This document shows, piece by piece, positions 52,598 to 61,511 of a DNA stretch of 64,000 bases (its first letter is position 1; every line of letters begins with the position of its first letter). Source of the DNA: Streptomyces sp. NRRL S-31 (GTDB taxonomy: Bacteria > Actinomycetota > Actinomycetes > Streptomycetales > Streptomycetaceae); NCBI RefSeq assembly GCF_000718775.1, contig NZ_JOCB01000018.1, forward strand, positions 27,137-91,136, in the 5' to 3' direction. The notes under the pieces were generated by a model. That model saw only the letters and a program-made list of their open reading frames with translations. It searched no databases and was not told the DNA's origin. A program made the translations under genes and the position numbers.

Positions 52598-53104
52598 TCA
52601 GGGGCCCAGCCGGGGCGCCTCGGCCCGCGCGTCCACCGGCGCCGGGTCCCGCTCCACCCGTCCCGCCAGTTCCCGCGCCCAGCGCGTCAGGCCGGGCAGG
52701 TCCAGCCCGTAGGGCCGGTCCTCACCCCGTCCGGTCGCCCACTCCTCGACCGCGCGGGCGCCCCGCCGCAGCAGCCGGGCCCCGCCGACCGCGTTCCCGC
52801 GAGCCGCGTGGGTGAGCCCGACCGCCAGCTGGGCCAGCCCCCGCCACAGCGCACGCTCCTGAGGCGGACCCGACTTCCAGGCGTCCTCGAACACCTCGTG
52901 CGCGTGGAACGGCCGCCCGGCGGCCAGCAGCGCCCCGGCCTCGCCGACCGTCTCCTCGGGCGCCCGTACGATCCCCTCGGGCTGCCGGGGCACGCCCTCC
53001 GCGCCGTACGGAAGGGGGCGTCCGAGCCCGTCCCGGGGCCGCGCGTTCCGGGCCCGTCCGGCCACGTCCCGGTCCCTGGCATCCGATGCGCCCGCGTTCG
53101 TCAT
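52598..53104 (-). CDS. DUF309-family protein
   Basis: 168 residues from ATG 53104. The helical core is LLAAGRPFHAHEVFEDAWKS, ERALWRGLAQLAVGLTHAAR, GNAVGGARLLRRGARAVEEW, the DUF309 signature with its conserved HEVFE. Function is unknown. It lies 140 bp after cobF on the same strand direction, upstream of it in transcription, so the two may be co-transcribed. Confidence 0.88.
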   Translation of the reverse strand: MTNAGASDARDRDVAGRARNARPRDGLGRPLPYGAEGVPRQPEGIVRAPEETVGEAGALLAAGRPFHAHEVFEDAWKSGPPQERALWRGLAQLAVGLTHAARGNAVGGARLLRRGARAVEEWATGRGEDRPYGLDLPGLTRWARELAGRVERDPAPVDARAEAPRLGP

Positions 53105-53220
53105 ACCGCCGATTCTTCCCCGTCCGCCCCGCACCCCGCCGGGACCTTCTACGGCACACCCCCCGACGTGGGGTAAAGTTCTCTTCGCGCGATCACGCGG
53201 GCCACCGCGAGTGAGCGCGA

Positions 53221-53294
<74 letters not shown>

Positions 53295-53313
53295 CTTGAG
53301 AGAGTCGCAGATC

Positions 53314-53347
53314 AGGGCCGGTTTCGGAGCAATCCGAAACCGGCCCT
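53314..53347 (+). terminator. Terminator of tRNA-Pro copy 2
   Basis: Same 14-bp stem and AGCAAT loop as after copy 1. Confidence 0.85.
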
Positions 53348-53510
53348 GATCATTTCCGGGGACCGGTCGGGGACCCGTGCTCCTTGACCGGTGCCGGCGG
53401 GACGCGGGCGGGCGGCGCGGGCGGTGTGTCGCGGGGAGTCCGCGGCACGGCCGCGTCGAAGGCGGGGTGCGGCCTGGGGCGGCCCGGTCGGCCGGGCCGC
53501 CCGGCAGGCG

Positions 53511-54590
53511 TCAGGAACCGTTGTGGAGGTCGGCGTAAAGGAAGCGGTTGGCCTGGTCGACGGCCGCCTTCGCGGCGTTGGTGTCGGCGAGGGCGTTGAG
53601 CATGGCGAAGTCGTGGATGGTGCCCTCGTAGCGGACGGCGGTGACGTCGTTGCCCGCGGCGCGGAGCTTGGCCGCGTAGGCCTCGCCCTCGTCGCGCAGC
53701 ACGTCCGCCTCGTCGGTGATGACCAGGGCCTTGGGCAGGTCCTTGAGCTGGTTGAGGCTGGCGCGCAGCGGGGAGGCCAGGATCTGCTTGCGGTCCTTGG
53801 TGTTCGGGGCGTAGGCGTCCCAGAACCACTTCATGGCCTTGCGGGTCAGCCAGGGGCCGTCGGCGAACTCCCGGTAGGAGGCGGTGTTGAAGTTGGCGTC
53901 GGTGACCGGGTAGAAGAGCATCTGCCCGCTCAGCTTCGGGCCGCCGCGCTGCTTGGCCATGAGCGTGACGGCGGCCGCCATGTTGCCGCCGACGCTGTCA
54001 CCGGCGACGGCGACCTTCGAGCCGTCGACGTTGATCTCGCCGCCGTGCTTGGCGACCCACTTGGTGGCGGCGTACGCCTGCTCGATGCCCACGGGGAAGC
54101 GGGCCTCGGGCGAGGGCGTGTAGTCGACGAAGATGACAGCCGCGCGGGCACCGTTGGCGATCTGCCGGACCAGCCGGTCGTGGGTGTTCTCGTTGCCCAG
54201 GACCCAGCCGCCCCCGTGGAAGTACATCACGGCGGGCAGCTTGCCGCTCACACCCTTCGGCCGGACTATGCGGATGGTCACCTTGCCGGTGGGGCCGACC
54301 TTGAGGGTGCGGTGGGTGATGTCGGCGGGCAGCTTGTCGACGGGCCCGGACTGGGCGCTGTCCAGGGCCTTGCGGGCGTCGGCGTAGGACAGGGTGTAGA
54401 TCGGCGGGTTCTTCGCGGCCGCGTCGGCGAAAGCCTGGGCGTCCTTCTCCAGGACCACGCCCTGGTGCGGGGCGGACGAGGACGGCGTGGCGGAGGCGGT
54501 GGCGTTGACGCTGATCGCGACCCCGGTGGCAAGTGCGACGGCGGCGGCGACGGCCGCCTTGCGGCTGACGCGGACACGAGTGGTGGACAT
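53511..54590 (-). CDS. Secreted alpha/beta hydrolase (HSL-family esterase)
   Basis: 359 residues from ATG 54590 (AGGAG upstream). A signal peptide (RVSRKAAVAAAVALATGVAI ... ASA) is followed by an HSL-type hydrolase: oxyanion YFHGGGWVLG (about residue 123), nucleophile GDSVGGN (about 196), acid DEADVLRDE (about 292), base GTIHDF (about 325). It should be an extracellular lipase or carboxylesterase. It lies just upstream of the xylan genes but on its own transcription unit; activity on acetylated or feruloylated plant polymers is possible but not shown. Confidence 0.9.
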   Translation of the reverse strand: MSTTRVRVSRKAAVAAAVALATGVAISVNATASATPSSSAPHQGVVLEKDAQAFADAAAKNPPIYTLSYADARKALDSAQSGPVDKLPADITHRTLKVGPTGKVTIRIVRPKGVSGKLPAVMYFHGGGWVLGNENTHDRLVRQIANGARAAVIFVDYTPSPEARFPVGIEQAYAATKWVAKHGGEINVDGSKVAVAGDSVGGNMAAAVTLMAKQRGGPKLSGQMLFYPVTDANFNTASYREFADGPWLTRKAMKWFWDAYAPNTKDRKQILASPLRASLNQLKDLPKALVITDEADVLRDEGEAYAAKLRAAGNDVTAVRYEGTIHDFAMLNALADTNAAKAAVDQANRFLYADLHNGS

Positions 54591-54919
54591 GGAGAACTCC
54601 TGGTGCGGTAGCGCCGGGGAAGGCGGCGATGGGGCTTGGCCCCATGGCGACCGATTTCCGGGCATGCGCGATATGCGCGGAACGGGACGCCGTCACGCTA
54701 GGGGGAAGATCGCGCCGCCTGTTGTCTTCGAGCGCATCGCTTCTTGTCTGGAAGTGTCAGGACAAGGACGTGTCCCGGCTTACCGCTACGCGGCCCCTCG
54801 AACGCTCCGGGATGCCGGCTGACGGCTCAGGTGCCGGAAACAGCCGAGGGTCAGGGGCGGCTCCGGAGAAATCCGGGGCAACCCCTGACCCGTCGTGCGT
54901 GCCTGACCCGCTGTGTGTG
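54591..54919. other. 329-base gap between esterase and deacetylase genes
   Basis: No gene recognised. It contains the esterase leader and, nearer the deacetylase, the terminator described separately. The middle part (about 54690-54840) has moderate GC with sequence such as TTGTCTTCGAGC, probably the esterase promoter region, but no clear promoter pair. Confidence 0.4.
54848..54891 (-). terminator. Terminator after the deacetylase gene
   Basis: GGGTCAGGGG (54848-54857) pairs with CCCCTGACCC (54882-54891); the loop has a second small stem CTCCGGAG/CCGG. It lies 29 bp downstream of the minus-strand stop. Confidence 0.65.
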
Positions 54920-55603
54920 TCAGGGTGCCACCGCGCGGCCCGTCTGCGGGGAGATCCGGCCGGCGCACAGGCCCTTGCCCGCCAGGGTCTGGGCGATGCG
55001 CGGCACGGCTGCGAGGGTGTTGGCCGGCCATTCGTGCATCAGGATGATCTGGCCGCTCGTGAGCCGGGACACCGCCTGCACGATCGCGTCGGTGCTCGCG
55101 CCGTTCCAGTCCTGCGAGTCGACGTCCCAGATGATCTGCCGCAGGCCGTACTTCGCCTCCACCGCCTGGACGGTGGCGTTGGTCTCCCCGTAGGGCGGAC
55201 GGAACAGCTGCGGCGTACCGCCGCCGGCCGCGGCGATCGCCTGCTGGGTGCGGGAGACCTCGGAGTCGATCTGCGCCTGGCCGAGCTGGGTCAGGTGCGG
55301 GTGGGTGTAGCTGTGGTTGCCCACCCACATCCCGGCGTCCACCTGGGCCCGGACCTGGGCCGGGTAGGCGGCGGCGAACTGGCCCTCGTTGAACATCGTG
55401 GCCCGCAGGCCGTTCTGGCGCAGGGCGCCCAGCAGGGCCGGGGTGTGGTCGTTGGACGGGCCGTCGTCGAAGGTGAGCCCGACGTAGCCGGTACAGGCGG
55501 CGGCGTGCGCCGGGGCGGCCTCGACGCCGGCGGTGACGGTGCCGGCCACGACTGTCGCGGCGACGGCCAGTCCGGTCAGCAGGGAGCGGGGTGCGGCGCG
55601 CAT
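54920..55603 (-). CDS. Secreted polysaccharide deacetylase, CE4 (acetylxylan esterase-like)
   Basis: 227 residues from ATG 55603 (GAGGAGG upstream). A signal peptide ends near AHAAA. The NodB domain has the catalytic TFDDGPS (motif 1), NHSYTHPHL with the metal His pair (motif 2), RPPYG (motif 3) and IIWDVDSQDW (motif 4). Placed 65 bp after a xylanase gene on the same strand, it probably removes acetyl groups from xylan, as the CE4 AxeA of S. lividans does; chitin or peptidoglycan deacetylation cannot be excluded. Confidence 0.9.
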   Translation of the reverse strand: MRAAPRSLLTGLAVAATVVAGTVTAGVEAAPAHAAACTGYVGLTFDDGPSNDHTPALLGALRQNGLRATMFNEGQFAAAYPAQVRAQVDAGMWVGNHSYTHPHLTQLGQAQIDSEVSRTQQAIAAAGGGTPQLFRPPYGETNATVQAVEAKYGLRQIIWDVDSQDWNGASTDAIVQAVSRLTSGQIILMHEWPANTLAAVPRIAQTLAGKGLCAGRISPQTGRAVAP

Positions 55604-55668
55604 GCGGGTGGGTCCTCCTCGGGGCGGGTGTGTCCGCGGTGGGGGGATGGGCGGAGGGGAACGGCGGG

Positions 55669-56364
55669 TCAGCCGCTCACGGTGACGTTGGAGCTGCCGC
55701 TGCTCTGGTAGCCCTCGGTGGCGAGGATCATGTAGTAGCTGAAGCTGCCCAGGGGCATGCCGGCGCGCGACCAGGCGTCGAAGTGGTTGCCGGTGGTGAT
55801 GGTGCCGCCGGTCCGCCTGGACTGCCGGACGCTCCAGTACTGGTTGAAGGTCCTGGTGCCCTCCACGGACGGGGCGTTGTACCGCGTCGTCTGATAGATG
55901 TCGTAGGTGCCGCCGTCGCTGCTGACGGTGCCCTTGTAGGTGCCGGTGGGGCGGTAGTTGCCCCAGTTGTCGACGATGTAGTACTCCACGAGCGGGTTCG
56001 AGGTCCACCCGTACAGGGCCAGATAGGCGTTGCCGGAGGGGTTGAAGCTGCCCGAGTAGGTGACCGTCCGGCGCCCGCCGTTGCTCCAGCCCTTGCCCGC
56101 CACGAAGTTGCCGGTGTTGCGCCACGAAGTGCTGTAGTTCCCGCCGGAGTTCAGGGTCATGGAGACCGTGCCCTGCGCGTCGGTCCAGAACGAGTAATAG
56201 AAGCCGTTGTCGGTGCCGGTCTGGTTGGTGGTGATGGTCGTGGCGGCATGCGCGGTGCCGGGCAGCAGCAGCCCGGACGCGGAGGTGGCCAGCGCGAGGG
56301 CACCGGCGCGGTTGATGAAGCCCCTGCGGCTCATCGGGCGGGGGGAGGCGTTGCCCATGTCCAT
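55669..56364 (-). CDS. xlnC: Tat-secreted endo-1,4-beta-xylanase, GH11
   Basis: 231 residues from ATG 56364 (AGGAGG upstream). A twin-arginine signal, [10 protein letters not shown] with hydrophobic [13 protein letters not shown], ends near AHAAT. The GH11 jelly roll follows: [17 protein letters not shown], nucleophile Glu in [12 protein letters not shown] (about residue 126) and acid/base Glu in [11 protein letters not shown] (about 217). There is no carbohydrate-binding module. The Tat signal and single domain match XlnC of S. lividans. It cuts xylan outside the cell; products are taken up by the importer encoded at 58434. Confidence 0.93.
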   Translation of the reverse strand: MDMGNASPRPMSRRGFINRAGALALATSASGLLLPGTAHAATTITTNQTGTDNGFYYSFWTDAQGTVSMTLNSGGNYSTSWRNTGNFVAGKGWSNGGRRTVTYSGSFNPSGNAYLALYGWTSNPLVEYYIVDNWGNYRPTGTYKGTVSSDGGTYDIYQTTRYNAPSVEGTRTFNQYWSVRQSRRTGGTITTGNHFDAWSRAGMPLGSFSYYMILATEGYQSSGSSNVTVSG

Positions 56365-56753
56365 GTTTCCTCCTGGGGGGAAGGCCGACGGGGGACGCGC
56401 GGGCACGCGTGACCTGTGCGTATGTCATGAACGCGCCAATCGGTCACCACGGCGCGGGCCCCGTCGGGGAGGGGTCGATTGCTGGAGAGTATGCGGCCGG
56501 GTCGAAACGACGGTCAATGTGTCTGTTTCCGAAACTTATTCGAAACTTGTAGACGTAGAAGTGGGTGGTAAGTCGAAACTTTCGCATTACCTGGACTGCT
56601 TGTCGGTAACGGCGAATTCTTGACGGCCGGAAAGGCGGTGGCGCTTCATTGGCTCGATGCAGCAGTCGCCTTGACGTGCGAAACTTTCGGCACCTTCGCG
56701 AGGTGCCCGGAGGGTATGTCGCAGCCGTAGCCGAGCCGTGCGCGGGTAGCCGG
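56365..56753. promoter_or_regulatory. Divergent control region of the xylanase gene with repeated operators
   Basis: Minus strand: -35 TTGACC (56517-56512), 18-bp spacer, -10 CATACT (56493-56488). Operator-like elements: half site CGAAAC in the spacer (56503-56508), CGAAACTTATTCGAAACTTG (56530-56549), perfect CGAAACTTTCG at 56574-56584 and again at 56679-56689. The same CGAAA-N-TTTCG form precedes the importer operon. The AT-rich block is unlike its surroundings. Confidence 0.75.
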
Positions 56754-57209
56754 ATGGCGGAGACGGTCAAGTCGGCACAGACAGGGAAGATCGTGGACGG
56801 ACGTTCGCTTCGCGCGGTGGGCTGGGCACGCTCACTGCCGCTCAACAGTCAGGTCAAGACCGCACGTGACTGGGCCCGGGCCCATCTGGACGAGCTGGGC
56901 TGGACCCGTGCCGCCCCCGACACGGCGGACGACGTGCTGCTGGTGGTGTCCGAACTGGTCACCAACGCGCACGTGCACGCGCACAGCACCGCGCAGCTGG
57001 TGATGTCCTGGGACAACGACTGCCTGCACATCGCGGTGCACGACACGTCCCCGGTGCTGCCCGAGCCCCGGAACCCCGGCGCCTTGCAGCCCGGCGGACG
57101 CGGCATGCTGCTGATGGACGCGCTGGCCGACCGCTGGGAGGCCCGGCCCTGTCCGCATGGGAAGACCGTCCTCGCCTGTTTCCGGCCGTCGGCCCGGGCG
57201 AACGCCTGA
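56754..57209 (+). CDS. Anti-sigma-factor-type ATP-binding protein (HATPase_c)
   Basis: 151 residues from ATG 56754; a GTG at 56793 with AGGGAAG upstream is a good alternative. It is a GHKL ATPase of the RsbW/SpoIIAB family: N-box LLVVSELVTNAHVHA, G1 AVHDTSP, G2 GGRGMLLMDALADRWE. Dozens of these occur in Streptomyces as anti-sigma or partner-switch proteins. A perfect xylan-type operator lies 65 bp upstream of the ATG, so it may belong to the xylan regulon, but it could also be a chance neighbour. Confidence 0.88.
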   Translation: MAETVKSAQTGKIVDGRSLRAVGWARSLPLNSQVKTARDWARAHLDELGWTRAAPDTADDVLLVVSELVTNAHVHAHSTAQLVMSWDNDCLHIAVHDTSPVLPEPRNPGALQPGGRGMLLMDALADRWEARPCPHGKTVLACFRPSARANA

Positions 57210-57236
57210 CCCGGTACGGCCAGCGGACGGCGCGGA

Positions 57237-57253
57237 ACGGGGGCCGCCCCCGT
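57237..57253. terminator. Hairpin between convergent ATPase and LacI genes
   Basis: ACGGGGG-CCG-CCCCCGT, a 7-bp perfect stem between the stops. Confidence 0.6.
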
Positions 57254-57273
57254 GGGTCCGGCCGGTGGGGCGC

Positions 57274-58296
57274 TCAGTTGGCCGCGGGCGGTGCGGTGCT
57301 CCGGCGTACCACCAGGTGCGTGGCCAGTTCGATGCGCAGCGCGCTCTCCCCGGCGGCAACGGGACGCAGCAGCATCCGGGCCGCCTCCTCGGCCATGCGC
57401 TGGAGCGGCTGCCGCACCGTGGTCAGCGGCGGGCTCGACCAGCGGGCCGGCGGTACGTCGTCGTATCCCACCACCGACAGCTGCCCGGGCACGCTGAGGC
57501 CCAGGACCCGTGCCGCCTCCAGGACGCCCAGCGCCTGGAGGTCGCTCCCGGCGAAGATCGCCGTCGGCCGGTCCGGGCGGCGCAGCAGGTCCAGGGCGTG
57601 CTCGAAGCCGCCCTGGACGTGGAAGTCGCCGAACCGCACCAGCCGCGGGTCCGGTTCGTGGCCGGCCATCGCCATCGCCGAGCGGTAGCCGTCCAGGCGG
57701 GCCAGCGAGCACATCAGCTCCTCGGGGCCGGTGATGATGGCGACGCGCTCGTGCCCCTGGTCGGTGAGGTGGCGTGTCGCGGCCACTCCTCCGGCCCAGT
57801 TGGCGGAACCCACGGACGGGACGTCGGGGTCGGGATCGCCCGCCGGGTCCACGATGGCGAACGGGATGGCCCGGGAGCGCAGCCGCCGTTTCACGTCCTC
57901 CGGCAGCGTGGAGAAGACCAGCAGCACGCCGAGCGGGCGACGGCGCAGCACGCCCGCGATCCACTCGGGGCCGGGGGCCTGCCGCGTCCCGCTCTCGGTG
58001 AGCGCGACGGTCGCGCCGTGCTGCTTGGCGACGTTCTCCACGCCGCGGATCAGCTCCATCGCCCAGACGCTCTCCAGTTCGTGGAAGACGATCTCGATGA
58101 GCGGGGCCTGCGGCGGTCCGGCGGTCCGGCGACGGTAGCCGTGGACCTCCAGCAGGCGCTCGACCTTGGCTCGGGTCGCCGGTGAGACATCCGAACGGCC
58201 GTTGAGCACTTTCGAAACTGTCGGAAGCGAGACGCCGGCCTCTCTGGCCACGGCTGCCAAGGTGACTCTGCGACCGACCTGGGCTTCTTCGCGCAT
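57274..58296 (-). CDS. bxlR: LacI-family repressor of xylan/xylo-oligosaccharide genes (BxlR-like)
   Basis: 340 residues from ATG 58296. The LacI helix-turn-helix is VTLAAVAREAGVSLPTVSKV, with hinge VLNGRSDVSPATRAKVERLL; the sugar-binding core (about 65-335) has IFAGSDLQALGVLEAAR and VVGYDDVPPARWSSPPLTTV. It is divergent from the importer operon. The palindrome CGAAA-N-TTTCG seen at the importer and xylanase promoters is its probable operator, as for BxlR of S. thermoviolaceus. Xylobiose or xylose is the likely inducer. Confidence 0.88.
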   Translation of the reverse strand: MREEAQVGRRVTLAAVAREAGVSLPTVSKVLNGRSDVSPATRAKVERLLEVHGYRRRTAGPPQAPLIEIVFHELESVWAMELIRGVENVAKQHGATVALTESGTRQAPGPEWIAGVLRRRPLGVLLVFSTLPEDVKRRLRSRAIPFAIVDPAGDPDPDVPSVGSANWAGGVAATRHLTDQGHERVAIITGPEELMCSLARLDGYRSAMAMAGHEPDPRLVRFGDFHVQGGFEHALDLLRRPDRPTAIFAGSDLQALGVLEAARVLGLSVPGQLSVVGYDDVPPARWSSPPLTTVRQPLQRMAEEAARMLLRPVAAGESALRIELATHLVVRRSTAPPAAN

Positions 58297-58353
58297 GTCC
58301 GCAGCATAGGCCACGTGCCCGGGTAACGGTTTGGCTGCGTAGCTGCACGACCG

Positions 58354-58383
58354 TTGACCATTTCTTCCCACGGCTCCTACTGT
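58354..58383 (+). promoter_or_regulatory. Promoter of the bxlEFGA operon
   Basis: -35 TTGACC (58354-58359), 18-bp spacer, -10 TACTGT (58378-58383), giving a start near 58390. Confidence 0.7.
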
Positions 58384-58411
58384 CCAGCCGCAGGACTTTC
58401 GGAGTAGTTAC

Positions 58412-58422
58412 CGAAATTTTCG
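58412..58422 (+). promoter_or_regulatory. LacI/BxlR operator before bxlE
   Basis: CGAAA-T-TTTCG is a perfect 11-bp palindrome about 22 bp after the predicted start and directly before the ribosome site (GAAGGGA). Bound repressor would block elongation or initiation. Confidence 0.8.
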
Positions 58423-58433
58423 AAGGGACAGCC

Positions 58434-59732
58434 ATGCGTACACGGATGCCCAGGGTGCTGGCCTGCGGCGCGACACTCGCCCTCGCGGCGACCCTCACCG
58501 CCTGCGGGAACGGAAACGGCGCGGGTTCCTCGAACGACGGCAAGATCCACGTGCTGGTCTACGGCGACGCCAGCAACAAGGTCGAGAAGAGAATCGTCGA
58601 CACCTTCAACAAGACCTCGGACGTCAAGGCCGTCCTCGACACCATCCCCGGTGCCGACTACCAGCAGAAGCTCCAGACCATCATCAACACGCCACAGGCC
58701 CCGGACGTCTTCTTCAACTGGGGCGGCGGCAGCATCCAGCCGTTCGTCAAGGCCGGACTGCTGATGCCACTGGACGACTTCGTCAAGAAGGACCCGGGCC
58801 TCGACGACAAGTTCCTGCCCAGCGTCTACAACAGCGCCGTCGTCGACGGCAAGCCCTACGGCATCCCCATGCGCGGCACCCAGCCGGTGCTGCTGTTCAG
58901 CAACAAGGACGTGCTCGACAAGGCCGGTGCGCAGCCGCCCCGGACCTGGGACCAACTGCTCGACGCCGTCAGGAAGCTCAAGTCCGCGGGCGTCACCCCC
59001 ATCGCCCTCGGCGGCGGCGACCAGTGGCCGACACTGATGTGGTTCGAATACGTCTACGACCGCGTCGCCGGCCCGGAGCTGTTCCAGCGGGCACTGGACG
59101 GCGACAAGGACGCCTGGGGGAGCGCGGACAGCAGGAAGGCGCTCGGTCTGCTCAAGGAACTGGTCGACACCGGCGCCTTCGGCAAGAACTACGACTCGGT
59201 GAAGTACACCAACGGCGCCTCGCCCGCGCTCGTCGCCCAGGGCAAGGCCGGCTTCGAGCTCATGGGGTCCTGGTACTACGCGCAACAGCAGCAGGACGCG
59301 AAGGACTTCGCCGTCAAGGGCCTCGGCTACAGCACGTTCCCGGCCGTGCCCGGCGGCAAGGGCGACGCGTCGGACGTCGTCGGCAACACCAACAACTTCT
59401 ACTCGGTGCTGAAGAAGACCAAGCACCCCGAAGCGGTCGCCGAGTTCCTGAAGCTGATGTACTCCGACGAGTTCGTCAAGGCCCAGCTGGCCATCGGCAA
59501 CCTGCCCACCACCACCAACACCCCGCGGTTCCTGGACACGTCGGCCAGCCCGGCGTACTCCCGCTTCCAGTACGACCTCGTCGCCAAGGCCAAGTCCTTC
59601 CAGCTCTCCTGGGACCAGGCCTACCCGCCGTCCGCCATGACGCCGATCCACCAGGCCGTCCAGCAGTTCTTCAACGGACAGCTCGACACCGACGGCTTCG
59701 TCAAGGCCATGCAGGCCCTCCCGGCCGAATGA
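58434..59732 (+). CDS. bxlE: ABC sugar transporter substrate-binding lipoprotein (BxlE-like)
   Basis: 432 residues from ATG 58434. Lipoprotein signal with lipobox LTACG (Cys near residue 24). The family 1 solute-binding fold shows IHVLVYGDASNKVEKRIVDT, DVFFNWGGGSIQPFVKAGLL and AGFELMGSWYYAQ. It should bind xylobiose or longer xylo-oligosaccharides outside the membrane for the two permeases that follow. The ATPase (MsiK-like) is not encoded here, as is usual in Streptomyces. Confidence 0.9.
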   Translation: MRTRMPRVLACGATLALAATLTACGNGNGAGSSNDGKIHVLVYGDASNKVEKRIVDTFNKTSDVKAVLDTIPGADYQQKLQTIINTPQAPDVFFNWGGGSIQPFVKAGLLMPLDDFVKKDPGLDDKFLPSVYNSAVVDGKPYGIPMRGTQPVLLFSNKDVLDKAGAQPPRTWDQLLDAVRKLKSAGVTPIALGGGDQWPTLMWFEYVYDRVAGPELFQRALDGDKDAWGSADSRKALGLLKELVDTGAFGKNYDSVKYTNGASPALVAQGKAGFELMGSWYYAQQQQDAKDFAVKGLGYSTFPAVPGGKGDASDVVGNTNNFYSVLKKTKHPEAVAEFLKLMYSDEFVKAQLAIGNLPTTTNTPRFLDTSASPAYSRFQYDLVAKAKSFQLSWDQAYPPSAMTPIHQAVQQFFNGQLDTDGFVKAMQALPAE

Positions 59733-59739
59733 GCCGCTC

Positions 59740-60696
59740 ATGACCACACAGATCACGAGCGCCGCGCCGACCGCCGCGGCCACCGGGAAGGCCCGGCGGC
59801 GGCCGGAGGACTCCTACGCCGCACACGGCACGCGCCCAGGCGCCCTCTGGGCGCTGCCCGCCACCCTCTTCTTCGCCGTCTTCGCCCTCGTCCCGCTCGT
59901 CATGGTGGCGGTGCTCTCCTTCATGAGCTGGAACGGCCTGGGGTCCCCCCGGTTCGTCGGGACGGACAACTGGCAGCGCATCCTCGACGACCCGGTAATG
60001 ATCAAGAGCATCTGGCTCACCCTGCTGCTCACCGGTCTGGGCGTGGTGCTCCAGACCCCGCTGAGCATCGTGCTCGGCGTCTGGGCCGCCGGACACCAGC
60101 GCAACCGCGCCGTCCTCTCGGCGATCTACTTCATCCCGCTGCTGCTGTCCTCCACCGCGGTGTCGGTGCTCTGGCGGGCGCTGCTCGACCCGAACTTCGG
60201 CATCCCCGCGCGGATGACCTGGCTGTTCGGCGACGGCAACCTGTTCGGTGAGCAGGCATCGGCGATCGGGGTCCTCGCCTTCGTCAGCACCTGGCAGTTC
60301 ACCCCGTTCCACACCCTCATCTACCAGGGCGCCGCCCGGGCGGTCCCGCCGGTGCTGTACCAGGCGGCGGCGATCGACGGCGCCGGACGCTACCGGCAGT
60401 TCTTCCACATCACCCTGCCGCAGCTGCGCAACTCGGTCATCACCTCGATGATCCTGATGATCGTCGGCGGGCTCACCACCTTCGAGACCGTGCTCATCCT
60501 CACCCAGGGCGGACCGGGCACCGACACCACCATCAGCGCCTACTACATGTACCAGAAGGCGTTCAAGGGCTTCGACTTCGGAGCGGGCTCGGCCGTCGCC
60601 CTCTGCCTGGTCGTCGCCGCCACCGTCGTCTCGCTGGTCGTCGTCCGCGTCTCCGGCTACGACAGGATGCGCAGCGACATGGAGGGGGTGTCATGA
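59740..60696 (+). CDS. bxlF: ABC sugar transporter permease (BxlF-like)
   Basis: 318 residues from ATG 59740, 7 bases after bxlE. Six membrane helices (first LWALPATLFFAVFALVPLVM) and the coupling motif EAA-like YQAAAIDGAGRYRQFFHITL, which contacts the ATPase. MalF type. It overlaps bxlG by 4 bases. Confidence 0.9.
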   Translation: MTTQITSAAPTAAATGKARRRPEDSYAAHGTRPGALWALPATLFFAVFALVPLVMVAVLSFMSWNGLGSPRFVGTDNWQRILDDPVMIKSIWLTLLLTGLGVVLQTPLSIVLGVWAAGHQRNRAVLSAIYFIPLLLSSTAVSVLWRALLDPNFGIPARMTWLFGDGNLFGEQASAIGVLAFVSTWQFTPFHTLIYQGAARAVPPVLYQAAAIDGAGRYRQFFHITLPQLRNSVITSMILMIVGGLTTFETVLILTQGGPGTDTTISAYYMYQKAFKGFDFGAGSAVALCLVVAATVVSLVVVRVSGYDRMRSDMEGVS

Positions 60697-61511
60697 GGCG
60701 CCGCCCCCACTACCTGGCCGGAGCCGGCTCGCTCTGCTGGCTCGTCCTGGTCGGCCTGCCGCTGTACGTGATGCTCGCCGCGACCCTGCGCTCCCGGCAG
60801 GACTACGCCGCGAAGGGCCCGGTGTCCTTCCCCGGCGACTTCACCCTCGACAACTACACCGGGGCGTTCGACTCCGGCTTCGGCCGGTACTTCCTCAACA
60901 CCATCGTCGTCACCGTCTGCGTCGTCGGCGTGGTGCTCCTGCTCGTACCACCCCTGGCCTACGCGATCGTGCGCAGCCGCGGCCGCCTCACCTCGCAGAT
61001 CTTCCGGCTGTTCCTGCTGGGCCTCGCCATCCCCGCCCAGGCCGTCATCGTGCCGATGTTCTACCTGATCAGCGAGGCCGGGCTGTACGACAACCTGCTC
61101 GGTGTCATCCTGCCGACCGCCGCGTTCTGCCTGCCGATGTCGGCGCTCATCCTCAGCGGGACCATGCGCGACATCTCCCCGGAGCTGTTCGAGGCGATGA
61201 CGGTGGACGGGGCGAGCCCGCGGCGGATGTTCTTCCAGCTCGTCGTCCCGCTGTCCCGCGGCGGCCTGTCCACGATCGTGGTGTTCTCCGCGCTCCAGGC
61301 CTGGAACGGCTTCCTGTTCCCGCTCGTGCTGACCCAGTCCGACTCGACCAAGGTCATCACCCTGGGCCTGTACAACTTCCAGACCGAACACGGCGTCGAC
61401 ATCCCCGGCCTGCTGGGAGCCGTGACGCTGTCCATGCTGCCCGTCCTGCTCGTCTACCTGTTCGCCCGCCGGGCCCTGGTCCAGGGGCTGATGGGCATGG
61501 GAGGAAAGTGA
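60693..61511 (+). CDS. bxlG: ABC sugar transporter permease (BxlG-like)
   Basis: 272 residues from ATG 60693 (GGAGGGGG upstream). MalG-type permease with six helices and the coupling motif FEAMTVDGASPRRMFFQLVV. Together with BxlF it forms the channel. The stop overlaps the bxlA GTG start (GTGA), so the four genes are tightly coupled. Confidence 0.9.
   Translation: MRRRPHYLAGAGSLCWLVLVGLPLYVMLAATLRSRQDYAAKGPVSFPGDFTLDNYTGAFDSGFGRYFLNTIVVTVCVVGVVLLLVPPLAYAIVRSRGRLTSQIFRLFLLGLAIPAQAVIVPMFYLISEAGLYDNLLGVILPTAAFCLPMSALILSGTMRDISPELFEAMTVDGASPRRMFFQLVVPLSRGGLSTIVVFSALQAWNGFLFPLVLTQSDSTKVITLGLYNFQTEHGVDIPGLLGAVTLSMLPVLLVYLFARRALVQGLMGMGGK

Noticed and set aside
58200..58225. CACTTTCGAAACTGTCGG inside the LacI gene as a regulator site
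   Set aside because: It lacks the CGAAA-N-TTTCG arrangement and encodes the conserved recognition helix (LPTVSKV), which explains the sequence.
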